Positions 34,521 to 46,409 of a DNA stretch of 64,000 nt are shown one piece after another. Position 1 is the first letter of the stretch, and each line of letters opens with the position of its first letter. Origin of the DNA: Irpex lacteus (lineage: Eukaryota; Basidiomycota; Agaricomycetes; Polyporales; Irpicaceae); assembly GCA_001986395.2 (NCBI GenBank), contig MQVO02000011.1, positions 868,001 through 932,000 of the forward strand, read 5' to 3'. Both the position numbers and the translations under genes were made by a program. Below the pieces are notes generated by a model, which did no database searches, was not told the origin of the DNA, and worked only from the letters and a program-made list of their open reading frames with translations.

Positions 34521-34939
34521 GGACCTCTATTGCTGGACTGGGCTTCGAGATAGTGCGTTATCAGGACTTGTGCGTATGCTACGAGTGGTATTACTTGATC
34601 CGTCATTTCTTTCATATTATCATCACATATGTGTCATCCTCAGGACCATCACCCGTTGTTCCAGTTGCAGTAGTATTCTGTGCTTGTACAGTGATGTTAC
34701 TTAATTATCAATTTGTGCGCTTGGCATAAATATAGACGTACGTAGCGTGCTGCTACGCTCTTTCCAAGCACTTGACGAACAAAGGTACATATCTGCTACA
34801 TTATCTGATTGTCAGCCCGTCTGACGTACTTATCGCAGCAGTTAAAGTTATTCTTTGAGTGAGAGGCGAAGCGTTGTAACACGGACGGTAAGCAGAAGTC
34901 TCGATGCGCTATATACCCGTGAAAGCCCTCTCAGATATA
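34521..34939. other. intergenic, 3' flank of the DUF5648 gene
   Basis: About 420 bp up to the tRNA. I see no gene or clear signal. Confidence 0.4.
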
Positions 34940-35043
34940 GCTTGGATGGCTCAGCTGGTTAGAGCGCCGGTCTCATATTTCGAATATGACCTTCGCCAAG
35001 AAGGGTAATCCGGAGATCACGAGTTCGATCCTCGTTCCGAGCA
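34940..35043 (+). tRNA. tRNA-Met(CAT), elongator, with 30-nt intron
   Basis: Acceptor GCTTGGA pairs with TCCGAGC, discriminator A at 35043. D arm GCTC/GAGC, T arm ACGAG/CTCGT around TTCGATC. The anticodon stem CCGGT/TCCGG keeps the U-U pair next to the loop that is usual in eukaryotic elongator tRNA-Met. The anticodon CAT is at 34974-34976. A 30-nt intron (34978-35007) follows position 37 and contains ATATG able to pair with the anticodon. Eight T residues follow directly as the Pol III terminator. The D-arm and stem make elongator rather than initiator Met likely. Confidence 0.9.
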
Positions 35044-35293
35044 TTTTTTTTGCTTTCTCATCTTATTATCTCATTTCGCAATGGTAAGTTATGAACATTG
35101 CCGGCGAGACCCACTCTTAATTCATTACAGCATACTTTGTTCTACTTTAGCATTTGTAGACGCAGGTGGTAACAAGCCTTATAGTCCTATCCCGCATTTG
35201 TAACACCGTATACAACTCCTATAACTACATTTCATAATTTGTATATCCTTGTACATATCGCTGTAACTGCTCTCGCTTTGCTTTCAAACACTC

Positions 35294-38200
35294 TCAAGGC
35301 CACTTTCCTTCGATGATATCCGCGGCTACCAAACATCGTCAGCGTTGTGCTCCGGGACGCTGGAAGAAACTTACCGATCTGGCCCAATCCATAGGCAGTA
35401 GCTAATGATCATGATCAGCCTCAGCAATATTAATCCTAGAGGAAGAAGACGTACATTGGGTATTCGCGCTGATATGCAATGGAACAACCGAGATGTCCGC
35501 TACCCTCAGGTTCTTCGTACCGTATACCTGCAACTGCGGAGACACTACACCACCCTTCTCTTTCGGAAGCATGGCGTTCGTTCCGATGGTGTCTAAATCG
35601 CATGCCCAATCATGAATAATGTGACACGCGACACCTCCTGTGGGCGACTTACGATAGATAGTCTGGAAAGACTTTGTAATCCATTGTTTGATGTCCGCTT
35701 CGCTCGTCACCTCAGGTCCCGGGTTCAGCTCTCGAGCAATGATATCCTTGAACGGCGACAGAGAGGCAATATGGCGCATGCGCACGAAGTGCTCATACAT
35801 GAGCTCAAGATCTATAATAATATGTCGATTGTCATGCGGGATTAACGAGGCGTATATTGTATAAGGACTTACCGATATTCTGGGAATAGTAGCGTGGATC
35901 AATTTCAGGCGGCACGGAGGGGTCGTTCGACACAGCGTGCTGCAGCAATCCGAGTGAATACACAATCCCGCTGGAGCAGTTAATTTTGACTTACAACAGT
36001 GCCTCTGGAGAACCCGTGGTTGAGAATAAGGAACATCGACACGTATCGCTTGCCCGGCGTAGGCAAGTCTGTAGTAATTGGGCTTAGTGGCAGCACACTA
36101 GTGAATTCATAAAATCAACTTACTGGGGAATGAGAAGCATGCAGGGAAAGAAATCCATTCAAAGCTGGGAGAGCCTTCGCCTTCCTTGTCGCTGTACTTC
36201 TTCTGCAAGAGCTTGTACTGCTCTACGAGGCCCTTTTTCACGGGGTCTACCTCACCCTTCTTCTCCAATTCCTCGACCTGAATCTCTAATTCTTGGAGGA
36301 TCTTGATTATCCTAGCGTGAAGTTCCGGAGCCCGCTTTGGGTTCAATTGAGCAAGTGCGAGGAAGCCGACTCCAACACAGCCGGCATTGAAGAGGCCTTT
36401 GCCTTCCTTGGCGAGTTCAAGATGTTTAGCGAGCACGGCAGGGTCTCCTAGGACGTCCAAGGTATCGAGAGGAGCGTCATCGGTCAGTTCTGTTGTACCA
36501 TGATGTTAATCATTGTCATTCACGTCAGACATAGAGGATGCATACCAAAGGTTACACCGGCGTATATATGCTCCTGCAAGTTCTCGCCAACACCGGGGAG
36601 ATCAATCTTCAGGGGGATATCAGCCTTGGAGAGGACGTCCTTACGACCGATACCAGAGAGCTCGAGAAGGTGAGGGCTGGTCAACGCTCTGAAACACAAT
36701 ATTGAATGATCGGACCGTATGCTTCAGTGTGGGGCTGAGAACAACGTACCCGGCAGTGAGGATAACTTCCTTGTTCGCGTGTACTTGATGCACCTTTCCT
36801 CCGTGCTCAAATTCGACGTCCGTTGCGGACACCTCGCCGTTAGCATCGGCTGAAGATAGTAGAATCTTGCGGCCAGCGGCGGTGACGAGAACGGTTAGGT
36901 TCGGGCGGTCCGCGTTTGGTTGGTAATATGCCTGCAAACAATGTTGGTCATCTCTTGATTATCGTATAAGCGAGCTCCATGGCACCAAAACCGTACCGTA
37001 GTCGCATACGAGCGCGTATTGGTCTTTGGGTCGCGAGTCGACGGCACAAGGAAATATCCGGTAGGCTATGGATGGAGGGTCGCTTGTAAGCCACCAATCA
37101 AACAAGAATTCCATACTAAATCTTACGTCTCCGTTGTACTGTATGAAAGCGAGTTAGTGACGAATGGAGACATGAGGCAGCCCACCACATACCGGCGTTG
37201 TGTTCTTCTTGAAGCCATCTTTGTGGAATGTCTGCAAGAACAACCGTGAGCACCGCTAGGACCCCGATGGTACAGGAGCATACGTACGTCCAATATCTGG
37301 CTTTCACCCTCTTCCACAACAGATGGCCATGACAGCTTGATGGGGCCATCTCGACCCACCGTCCACTCCTTTGTATCAATATAGTTTCGCTCCGCAACAT
37401 CCTTGTTAGGTTCAACTAATCCCTCCGCACGCTTTACGCGCTCAAGGTAGTTTGCATAGTTCCATCCAGGATTTCCCAGCCTCTCCCAGTCTAATCAATC
37501 AGGACAGATCGTTGAGGAACAGGCACAGATGGAGCTGCATGCAGCACACGCACCGTCGATATCCTGCACCGGAGGCCTGAACCAGCCCAGAAAGTTGATA
37601 GCGGACGAACCACCGAGACCTTTCCCCCTGGACGATTCACGCGGTTCCAGTACGGTCAGTTTCACCGTCAATGGTATTTCAAATTTACGACATACCGCTC
37701 CCAAACACCCTCACGATCTGCGGCGTGCTTTTGGGCAATCTGTATAAGCAATGCCGCCATTAGCGCTTTTCGGTTTGCCCGATGATATAGATCACCTTAC
37801 CCATTTGTGCCTCCAAGTATAGGCATCGTTTGCGAAATGCGAGCCAAATGCTTGCACGGCCACTACACCAATTCAAACCGTAATGCAATGCCAAGTTCGT
37901 TTGTCAGCTGACGTAGAATAGGGCGCATCATTATTCGGACACTAAAGTACTCACAGATGTCTCGGTTCTCCAAGTGCGCCTCGCCCGCTTCGAGCACGAG
38001 GACAGACTTTGAAGGATCCGCACTAAGCCGGGCGGCGAGCGTCAAGCCCGCAGTCTATTTCAGTGTTTGTGTTTTGTTTCACGGATTACAGTTCAGTTCA
38101 AGAGTTTCAGGGGACACAACAGTCATGGACAACGGCCATGTCAGCAATGTGTATGCCGTAGGCTAAAATAGAGGCAGAGACGTACGCCACCACCTGTGCA

Positions 38201-38306
38201 AGTAGAGTTAGATGGGGTCTATATGATCGCGCTGAAGATTATAATACGCACCAACGATGATGTAGTCAAACACCTTGTTGGCGACATCGTCAATCTTGGC
38301 TGTCAT
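35294..38306 (-). CDS. GMC-family FAD oxidoreductase, intracellular (His/Asn active site)
   Basis: Flavoprotein of the glucose-methanol-choline family. It starts MTAKIDDVANKVFDYIIVG (ATG 38304-38306) without a signal peptide and ends at TGA 35294-35296 after IAADIIEGKWP. The FAD-binding GxGxxG is assembled from three exons, the middle one an 8-nt microexon (38186-38193): VGGGTAGL. Next come VLVLEAGEAHLEN, RGKGLGGSSAINFLGW (GMC signature 1), and SPHLLELSGIGRKDVLSKAD (signature 2). The catalytic His lies in YHTIGTNAMLPKEKGGVV; its codon is split by a 60-nt intron (35593-35652). The last part reads NLRVADISVVPLH, then NTQSTAYGLG, so the partner residue is Asn. About a dozen short exons. Substrate not readable; AA3-type alcohol or sugar oxidases/dehydrogenases are candidates. 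Confidence 0.88.
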
Positions 38307-41300
38307 TTAAGGAATTGAACTTGACTTGGGTGAATGAGCTATATAGTGGGGAGAAGGCAGGCAGAAGGTGCGCTATGATGAAGGGAAAGGAAGAGGACGG
38401 ATTCGCTTAGAAGGAGCCTGATATACCCCCAGCTGACGGACAAGAGCTTATTCGAACCCTCTTCTTTTGAGCGCATCAGCAAGAACAAGAAGTCGATGGC
38501 CGGCACCGTTGTTGTACTTCGCCTTGCCTATCACACCGCGACAATCACTGTGAGAGTTCTGTATACTGCAAGACTAGGCTGAGTCAGTTGATGAGAGGGA
38601 AAGTACTGGTATACTGATCCAGCTTGGCAACATGCGATGCATTGATGTTGATCTGCAGTGTGAGAGGCATGGCAGGAAACTACGGGGTCAACGCTGAATC
38701 ACGCTATCAGGACTTCATATGTGCGAGATCCGTAGGATACTGGCTATATGCTATGTATAAGTAAATCCAGGTAAAGTAGTCAAGGCAGCTGACACAGGCC
38801 GGATGTTGCAGAGCAAACGTCGCTATGCGTATCCTCATCAACTGATCTGGGCCCCTCGTCTGCATGAGGCTCCTGTCCTCTCGTTGGCAAAGATCAACGT
38901 AGACGACAGGCACTTTCAAACGTTCTTCATCCCTCACACACCTCGAGCAATTAACGTACAACGTTCATGCATGAAAAGAGTACACGCATGGGCATGGGTG
39001 CCTGTCGATCTAGAGGACAAATATTGGTCTGATCATTGATCAAGACCTACTGTTGAGGTACTTATCTGCATCAGAGGAAGCAAAGATTGTACGGCTGCTA
39101 AGAAGACCAGATCCCGGGCTGCAGAGTGATCGAGGGGCGGGAAGGGGACAACTGGGCAAGGTGACGTCCACGGAACGAGGAAACTTGATTGGTTGCACAA
39201 ACAAGTATTGCATCTTCTCGAAAAGAAGCAGTTGAAGGACTGTGTACCTCTTGTGCGCCATCAGAGGATAAGTGATAGAAATACGAGAGAGAGCCAGCAT
39301 TGTGGTATCTGTACCGAACGATGACTCGCCGTATCACTGATTCACGACTGAATACCAGGAGCAATCAGAACTGAGCTATCAGTATTCAAAAGGCATAGAC
39401 ACTTTACGCACTACTTGCTGCTTCGGGAGTATCGGTGACGGCTTGAAGAGAGGTGACACAAACGGATAGCCAAACCAATCATCCGCCAGCTGAATTTGCT
39501 CACCGTCATTTGCTCAGTTTCACACACCCATGCGTGTCTGACGTCGGAGAAATCATGGCAAGGCTGATAGCGGTGCCATATCTCCTGAAATGACTTGATC
39601 ATCAGTTGGCAACCTCTGGGCCTTGATCTGCACAGTAAAAGACATACCAGTCGAAACAAAATTCCGAATGGCTTTCCTCCCAGCATGATGAAGCACCTCA
39701 GTTGGTCTTGTGAGCGATGCTTTTCTAAGTTTTGGTGTTGAGTACATTCGGTCTTGGCATCATAGGCCGAGGACTATTTCGTTGAGACTAAGTCATGGCA
39801 AAACATAAGAAAACATAGCCATCTGGTCGGGAATGGGTGGCACTGAGCTGTGAGCAAAGAGATCCGAGAAGTCGAAGTTTGAAACCGCCGGGATTAGACG
39901 CCAGGAACGCCACGAAGGCGACCGCATCACGTGGTGTAGACGCCTGTATACCTCTGACTTTGTGGCGCTGTTGCTACGGTACTGCCAGCACCGTTGCAGC
40001 CAGCAGTGAAATTGGCTGTCCATTGCACATACGCAAACTGCCTCTTCGGGTACACTGCATCAATATTGAATGCTATGGTGACACTGTTCAAGATGAAGGA
40101 CCGTAGCTGTTCGTATCATTCTAGGTAAGAGAGCCGCATGGATCACTGATCATCATTGCACTTTTCAGGGGATTTCGCCTTTCCGGTTACTGGCAGCCTA
40201 CATACCCAAAATCGACGAAGAAATGTTCCAAGACGTACTAAGTAGTAAGCAACTCTACTATAAGAACATCAACGGTGTACTGACAGCAAAGGTGATAGCG
40301 GATGGTTTGTTTTAATACCTATGTCACTCGACTATCGTCATGCGGAGGGCGAGTAGTATTCTCGTCTTCTCCTTGATTAACACGGGATCAGTCTTATCAA
40401 CCCTTGGGCCCATCTCTTCGGGGAATCCGCCATAGCCCACAGCTGCGATCCTCGTGATACGTTCTGGACCCGAGTTATCCTGGACGACCTGGGAAGACTA
40501 GGACCTACCTACGGTGCCTGCGATGCAAACTACGATCGAATGCGCCCTCTACTCGTTCCAGTCGAAGCTATGCGAATCGAATCGCCTTTGGCCGCGGCAC
40601 TGGCTAGAAAAGTTCGCCCGACACGTTTGGCGCTCGACGAGGCTATCTGAAACTGCTGCATCAGTGTTGGAGCTTCAACACGTCGATCCTGATGTGTGTC
40701 TGCCAAACGCTGATTCTTGGTGATCATTGGCGTGACAGGCCAGTGTGGTGTGGCCACCTTCCGTATGCTGTGATGGTATCAGCCCCGCCGCAAACATACG
40801 TAGGTGTCACCTTGGTGTCACCCTTGCTAACACTTCCGCTCCAGGACATCATGTAACCACTATAAATTGCTTACCTTCCGTGACTGATCTCATAAACAGT
40901 AACATTCGGCCGCCATACGTATCGTATGCACCACGTTTGTGCTTCTGCTTCGGCATGAGATCCCAACGCACCTGCAAACTTTGGTGGGAACACCTGATAG
41001 TACATGATTGTCCCCTGGGACCCTGACTTCTGAGCCATTCTGATATCCGTATGGACAGTACAGGCTGAGAGGTACCAGACGCGGGTAATCTTGATCTGAG
41101 CTGATAGTGAAGATGAGGTCTGATGATGACTGGGCATGTTCTGCATGGCTCCCTCTCGAGCTCTCGCGATGAGGAGAGGATTGTGCCTTGCAAAGATAGT
41201 TGAGCCTCTCAGTGTCTGGCCTCTCGCATGTTTTATCTCGTCGCAAAGCCTCGGACAAGTCTGCAACGCCGTACATGTTTGAACCGATCGCGGGGTGTGA

Positions 41301-41688
41301 TTGGGCGCGCACCACTGTATTACTGTTAGAAGCAGTGATGATCAGAACGGATTAGGAAGGCACGGTAGGTCGGCGCAGGTTGGTCGCCAACGCTAGACCC
41401 AGGATGTCTATGTTCACAAGCCAAAGTCTGTCCGTGCTCGGATCGCGCATGGCAATGCATTTTGAGCGGCTGGTGAACCGTCCACTCCACCGCTATTCTC
41501 CGTTTCAAGGGTCTACCAACCTTTATAACCCGGCGACCCTTCCGTCCTGCCGCCCTCTCTACCCCCGTCCGTCCCTGTCTCTCATTGACTTCATTCCTGT
41601 CCTCCCGCCGGAGCCCAGTACTGTGCTGTGACGATAACGTTCCTTATAGTCTTTTTTCTCTGAGAACTTGCGGCATCGGTGGGGCAAA
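38307..41688. other. long intergenic stretch with a coding-like fragment
   Basis: 3.4 kb between the GMC gene and DUF6534 gene 1. Most of it shows no conserved coding signal. The exception is a plus-strand region at about 40165-40651, listed separately. The stretch 41640-41688 is the immediate 5' flank of the DUF6534 gene. Confidence 0.4.
40165..40651 (+). pseudogene. possible gene relic or unannotated exons, unrecognised
   Basis: On the plus strand, after a clean acceptor (CTTTTCAG at about 40158-40165), there is an open stretch reading GISPFRLLAAYIPKIDEEMF. Then comes a possible intron, a stretch with KGDSGWFVLIP, and after a short possible intron an 80-codon open segment (INPWAHLFGES...TFWTRVILDDLG...RMRPLLVPVEAM) to TGA at about 40649. 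The composition is protein-like, but I do not recognise the family, see no convincing start, and one of the implied introns is only about 39 nt. It could be a decayed gene. Low confidence. Confidence 0.3.
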
Positions 41689-43337
41689 ATGTCGACCGGA
41701 CAGATACCAGACGTTCCTGTAGGCAAGGATGTGCTCTTGCTGTAAGCTCATTGCACCTCGTCATGCCTGATGTGGTGGCTGATTGATCTGTCCTGCTTCC
41801 AGCTTAGCCCCCATAGTATGTAGTCCTCAAGCACCAATATGCGAAACAGAGTTGTATGAGACTGACATACATTATAGTATGCAGGTGCCTTGATGGCCTT
41901 CCTCCTCTTTGGTATCGCGGTGATGCAATTGTGTACGCTCTCCATTGCACAGTCAATGCTTTGCTTGTTACTCACCTTCACTCTACGCTCGCAGATAACT
42001 ATTCCCTGTATTACACCCGCGACTCCCTACCTATCAAGATCACCGTCTACGGTGTCTTCCTCCTCGATGTCTTCCAGTCGCTTACGGTAGCTGTACTTGG
42101 ATACTATGAGTTATGCTCCGGCTGGGGTAGACCATTGAAACTCCTCGAACTAAACTGGACGTTCTCTGCCGTCCCCTTCGTCACTGGCCTCGGTGAGCAG
42201 CTATCCTCTATTTTTGTCCGACTCCACGGTATGCTGACATACTCAACACACTAGTCGCCGCATGGGTCCAAGGGTTCTATGCATGGCGGATTTACAAGAT
42301 CGGAGAGTGGAAGATCCTCCCAGCTTTGATCATCGCGATAGCGCTCATGCAGTTCTCTGCCGCGCTCTCCATAGCGATTGGGGTTAGTCAGCTCTTCTTC
42401 TCCGCAACTGCGCCCTCCGGAAGCCTCGACGACTAACCCGCCTGTTACAGGTCCCAACACTCAAGGACGTCACTGAGTTGCACCTCCAGTACCGTCGGAC
42501 CATTGTCTGGCTCGGGGGTGCGGTCGCCGCGGACGTCATCATCGCCGTCGCCATGTTGTACCTCGTACGTTTTCTTTACTGTTAAGTAAGGTTACCCTAC
42601 ACAAGCGCTGACGACGACCACGCGCCCACGTCTACTTACGCAGTTATTCACTGTCCGGCGCAGCAAGTTCGAGCGTACTCAGCGTGTCATCAACCGGCTA
42701 ATCAAGCTGACTGTTGAAACTGGCGTGGTGACAGCGACGTCCGCCCTCATGGAGTTGATTATGTTCCAAGTATTGCCAAACACGAACCTGCACATCTTCT
42801 TGTACGTTATTTTCTCGTCTTGGAAACCTCCGCATGGACCCCGCCCTGACCAATGTGATCCTCTGTTTGTCTTCAGCGCTGCAATGCTCGCCAAGGTGTA
42901 CTCGAACGCCCTCATGACCTCCCTCAACTCCCGCGGTGTAACAGACCGCCGACCTGACCTCGAGCCGGGAGGAGCCGTATCCCAGCAATACTCCCAGTAC
43001 TCGTCGTACAGCGACCGCCCTGGCCGACGGACAATGGAGCGCCAAGACCCTCTGAAGAGCTTCGCCTCCAACGGCGGCGTGGTCACCAATGGTCCACCCA
43101 CGGTCGTCCATATCTCGACCGACAGGGAAGTGGCATTCAACTATGAAGACGATGATGTCAAGAATGTGGTGAGTTATAATCTGGATACTCGTATCAGTAC
43201 AAGCGTAACTGACTTTATAGTAATAGGTGCTGGGCCACACCGACGCATTCCCCATGTCACGGATGTCAAATAGCACAGCAGTCGGCTCTGACGTGTCTAA
43301 AAGCTTAGGCTCGCCAAGAGGTTACCTGCCCCAGTAG
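41689..43337 (+). CDS. DUF6534 seven-helix-type membrane protein 1
   Basis: Integral membrane protein of a family expanded in Agaricomycetes; function unknown. It starts MSTGQIPDVPVGKDVLLLL (ATG 41689) and ends SPRGYLPQ, TAG 43335-43337. It has about eight exons with 45-70 nt introns. Hydrophobic helices include YAGALMAFLLFGIAVMQL, KITVYGVFLLDVFQSLTV and KILPALIIAIALMQFSAAL. The diagnostic DUF6534 block reads LFTVRRSKFERTQRVINRL, LIKLTVETGVVTATSALMEL, then AAMLAKVYSNALMTSLNSR. The C-terminal tail after the last helix is cytosolic-type, rich in Ser, Tyr, Arg. A second family member is at 61963. Paralogy is by family only; the two are not close copies. Confidence 0.86.
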
Positions 43338-44105
43338 TGCTCTCGCTCGATGTCTTCTCCTCTCCTCACTCACTGTGTAGCCATTCCCCTCTCTCGCGTG
43401 TCGACTTTGACGGACCTTCTTCTTTCCGACACTCCCACTGGTACCCCTTCTGAAGATGCCTCCTCCCACCCACCTTAGCTGTACTCACTAATACCATACG
43501 GAGGTAGCTATAGCCTGGGTCGTACCTGGCATGTCACGCGCCATGATGATTCCCATTCCTCTGATATCTATCTGTGTATCTTAGCTGTAGCCTACCGTAC
43601 CGTAAGAGTAGTTTAGTAAGTCTCTCTCCTATGCATTTGGATCTTTAACTCGAGGGCGTTAGGCTTTTCGAGCTCGGTGGTCGAGGGGAAAGGAGGGTGG
43701 GATGACCAACTGATTAACTTATTCGTTCTTTCGTTCTTTCATGGATCATAAACATATTATGCGGAAACATCTACAGGCCTGAACATAAGTATGTTGAGAG
43801 CCCCGTTTTGTTAGTCGGAGGTAAGTGAAGAACTATCTTCGAGGATTATGCTTACCATGGAGATGGAGACGGGCTTCATTCACAGACGTTCTGGTAATGA
43901 GAGATGGTGCCTGTAAGTACAACTCTCAGCTTTTCCGTTCTCATCAAACCCCTCCATAACGAAGACGTCGCAAATACCTGACCCCGGCTGTCCTCAGTTA
44001 TTCTCAAATACAAGTATGCTCATCTGCTTGCTCGTGCTCAAGCCTGAAGGTCTCGTCAACGAAGTGAGCATGCTAGTGTTCATAAACATAAGCATCAGCA
44101 TGTCA
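43338..44105. other. intergenic, convergent 3' flanks
   Basis: About 770 bp between the DUF6534 gene and the minus-strand gene ending at 44106. It contains CT-rich UTR-like sequence at 43345-43450. No gene is seen. Confidence 0.45.
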
Positions 44106-44801
44106 CTATCCACGGCTCAATCGACATCTTAAGTGAAACACACTTTGTAAGTCTCTTTCGTAAACGTGGTCCATGCTTTCCGAATCCTCTCGGAGGTCCG
44201 GGCACTTATCGGATGTCTACGCAACGTTATTTTTACACAGCCATAAATAAAATAGGCTAGCGAAGGGGATAGCAGTAAGTAACGAGCTCACAACTCACCA
44301 TCGCGATGGTATCCGTCGTCAGCGCATACAGCTCGCACAAGGTCATTCCTTTCTTAGAGGGGCGAGAAGCAAATAAGCACGTTAAGAGGAACTCGTTGAT
44401 GCGCTCTTCATAATCGATGAACAAAAAAACGTCAATGTACAAGTCTGTTTAATCGCATACATTCAAGTTCACGACATACCCTGGAGGCGATCAATGTCAA
44501 ATTCCTTTCCAACAAACTCGGCCCACGCAGAGTTCGTCGCGACGAACAGCTGGAAGCGTTCAAGGGTGGGTGCATGACGGTGTTGCTCGAGTTCGACCAA
44601 TACATCCTGTCGCCCACCATAGTAAGCCAACGCACTGCGAAGTTGTACAAGCCTGGGATCGGCGGCGGACTCTGCGAATTGTCGAGCGCGCTCTTGGTTG
44701 TTGGGCCTGCGATCGGCTAGGATATCGTATTCTCCTTCGCCGTTATGTGCTGCACACTCTCCAGGCGTAGGACGCGGTTTTCTCCGGTTCCCAGACCGCA
44801 T
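44106..44801 (-). CDS. uncharacterised protein, paralogue 1 of an unrecognised family
   Basis: Three exons (44480-44801, 44299-44405, 44106-44216) give 179 aa with no frame problem. It starts MRSGNRRKPRPTPG, basic, and then has helical-looking segments. The core reads LERFQLFVATNSAWAEFVGK, EFDIDRLQ, then ERINEFLLTCLFASR and TLCELYALTTDTIAM. The same core, with the same splice position inside the DRL-ERIN junction, occurs in the gene at 45257-46409. I do not recognise the family. The last exon (TSDKCPDLRED to a TAG at 44106) is the least certain part, although it aligns loosely with CPPLKTD of the paralogue. No signal peptide or transmembrane helix. Confidence 0.6.
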
Positions 44802-45256
44802 GTCGGAAGGGCGAGGATGCGGGGAGTTGAGTGTTGGAAGTCGTAACATGAACCTGCACTTTATACCTGGAGAAGTAAGAGAGGCTGGGCTGGATCGAGT
44901 ATGACGCATGAGAACGTACAGTGGAGTTTATTGACAGCCAACAAACTACGTACTTGTCAAAATTTCGTCGATTTGTCGCAGGAGCCCCATTCGAAGCCTT
45001 CTTTCATTTGCCCTTTAAGGAAGTCGAAGCTACTGAACGCCATATCCATCAACCCCAGAGGCTCGTCCCGAGCCCAGTGAGAGTGGGTTCGTAGAAGTTT
45101 CCGCATATTTATGGGGCTACTTATCACTGGAAAGTGGGAGTTACATGGAGGTCACATATCGTACAGCTAACAATACAAAGGCACGTACTCGGGCGCACAG
45201 GCCTTCGGGGACCTGCATACACTCAGATAGACCAGAATACAAGGCTGAGAAGTCCA
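44802..45256. other. intergenic between the two unknown paralogues
   Basis: 455 bp holding the promoter of paralogue 1 and the 3' flank of paralogue 2. An upstream in-frame ATG at 44909 exists but would add a segment with no counterpart in paralogue 2, so it is not used. Confidence 0.4.
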
Positions 45257-46409
45257 TCATCGTAATCTTAGGACATCGGTAGAAAACGTCAACATCTCTT
45301 CAGGAACTTCGTCTTCGACCTCATCATCCTCGTCGCTGGTAATTGTTTCCTCCTCGTCCGATTGGTCGTCATCCTCGTTTTCATCTTTGTCTTCAGCTTC
45401 GAGTTCATCCTCGCTGTCTTCTTCTTCGACTTCTCCTTCGTCTCCATCTTCTTCCTGATCTTCCTTCTTGACTCGCGCGCACGGCTCTTCCATCTCGCAC
45501 CGATCTTCAACTTTAACCTGTCCGTTCAGGTCAGATGCGGAATCGGAGTCTTCCTCTTCCAGTCCGTCCGCAGCGGCACCCTTTGTCTCTGCTTCATCGC
45601 ATACATGCTTGACCTGGCTCGCAGGCTGGAGCTTCCTGACTAAAGCGAGGAAATGAGCGTGCTAAACGGTGAAGAAGTTAACACTCCATTGATCCTTTAG
45701 GCTTTAATAGTGAATATACTGACCTGTTCCACTCGTTCCTTGAATGCACGGGCTGCCTTCAAGTCGGTTTTTAGAGGTGGGCAACCACCGTCACAAATCT
45801 ACAAAATACAAAATAACAATGAGTACTTCGACAGCTAAAGCTGCACGAGGATCAAACAAGGGTACAAGGACTTACCACTCTGATGAGGTCCGTTGTAACC
45901 GTATACAGCTCTGACGGAGTGATACGTCTCTCAGGGTCTGCTATGTTGCTTTTGTTACGCGTCACCTCCACATACAGTGTCAGGAATGCGTTGATACGTT
46001 CTTTCATCGTCAACCGAGGGGTTGAATGCTAGTCAGCCGGCCTCCAACACGCATATAGCTCCTACTACTCACCCGCAAGACGATCAGGGACAAACTCCCG
46101 ACCCAGATAATGGACCCACGTGGGGCTATTCTCGACGAAGACCTGGAAACGTTTGAGGATTTGCACGTGGCGACGTGACATGGACGGTGAATATAGGTTA
46201 TGTTCACTGCTGAAGAACTCAAACTCCGTCTGGAGTGTCATGAGTGCAGGATTGGCGGCGCATTCAGCGATGACGTCGAGCTCGTCTTGTTCCTGCACTT
46301 GCACGTCCTTGCGCCTCTTCTTGACCGGTCTGAGGTCGGCGACGTCGTCTGTCGGCTCGGCCTTGATTCTAGCGGCTGGGGCGAGGGAGCTTTGGTATCG
46401 AACAGGCAT
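45257..46409 (-). CDS. uncharacterised protein with long acidic tail, paralogue 2 of an unrecognised family
   Basis: Four exons (46073-46409, 45876-46000, 45724-45798, 45257-45661) give 313 aa. It starts MPVRYQSSLAPAARIKAEP with a KKRRK basic cluster that could be a nuclear signal. The shared core reads LKRFQVFVENSPTWVHYLGR, EFVPDRLA, ERINAFLTLYVEVTR and ITPSELYTVTTDLIRVICDG, then CPPLKTDLKAARAFKERVEQ. The last 135 residues are dominated by Asp and Glu with scattered KKE, as in chromatin- or histone-associated acidic tails, and close with TFSTDVLRLR. A nuclear role is inference from composition only. The upstream ATG at 46529 is rejected because the frame before 46409 is not conserved in the paralogue. 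Confidence 0.72.

Noticed and set aside
45362..45643. Plus-strand frame with Phe/Leu/Val-rich, membrane-like sequence
   Set aside because: It is the complement of the Asp/Glu-rich tail of the minus-strand gene; GAA/GAC/GAG codons read backwards give Phe, Val and Leu.
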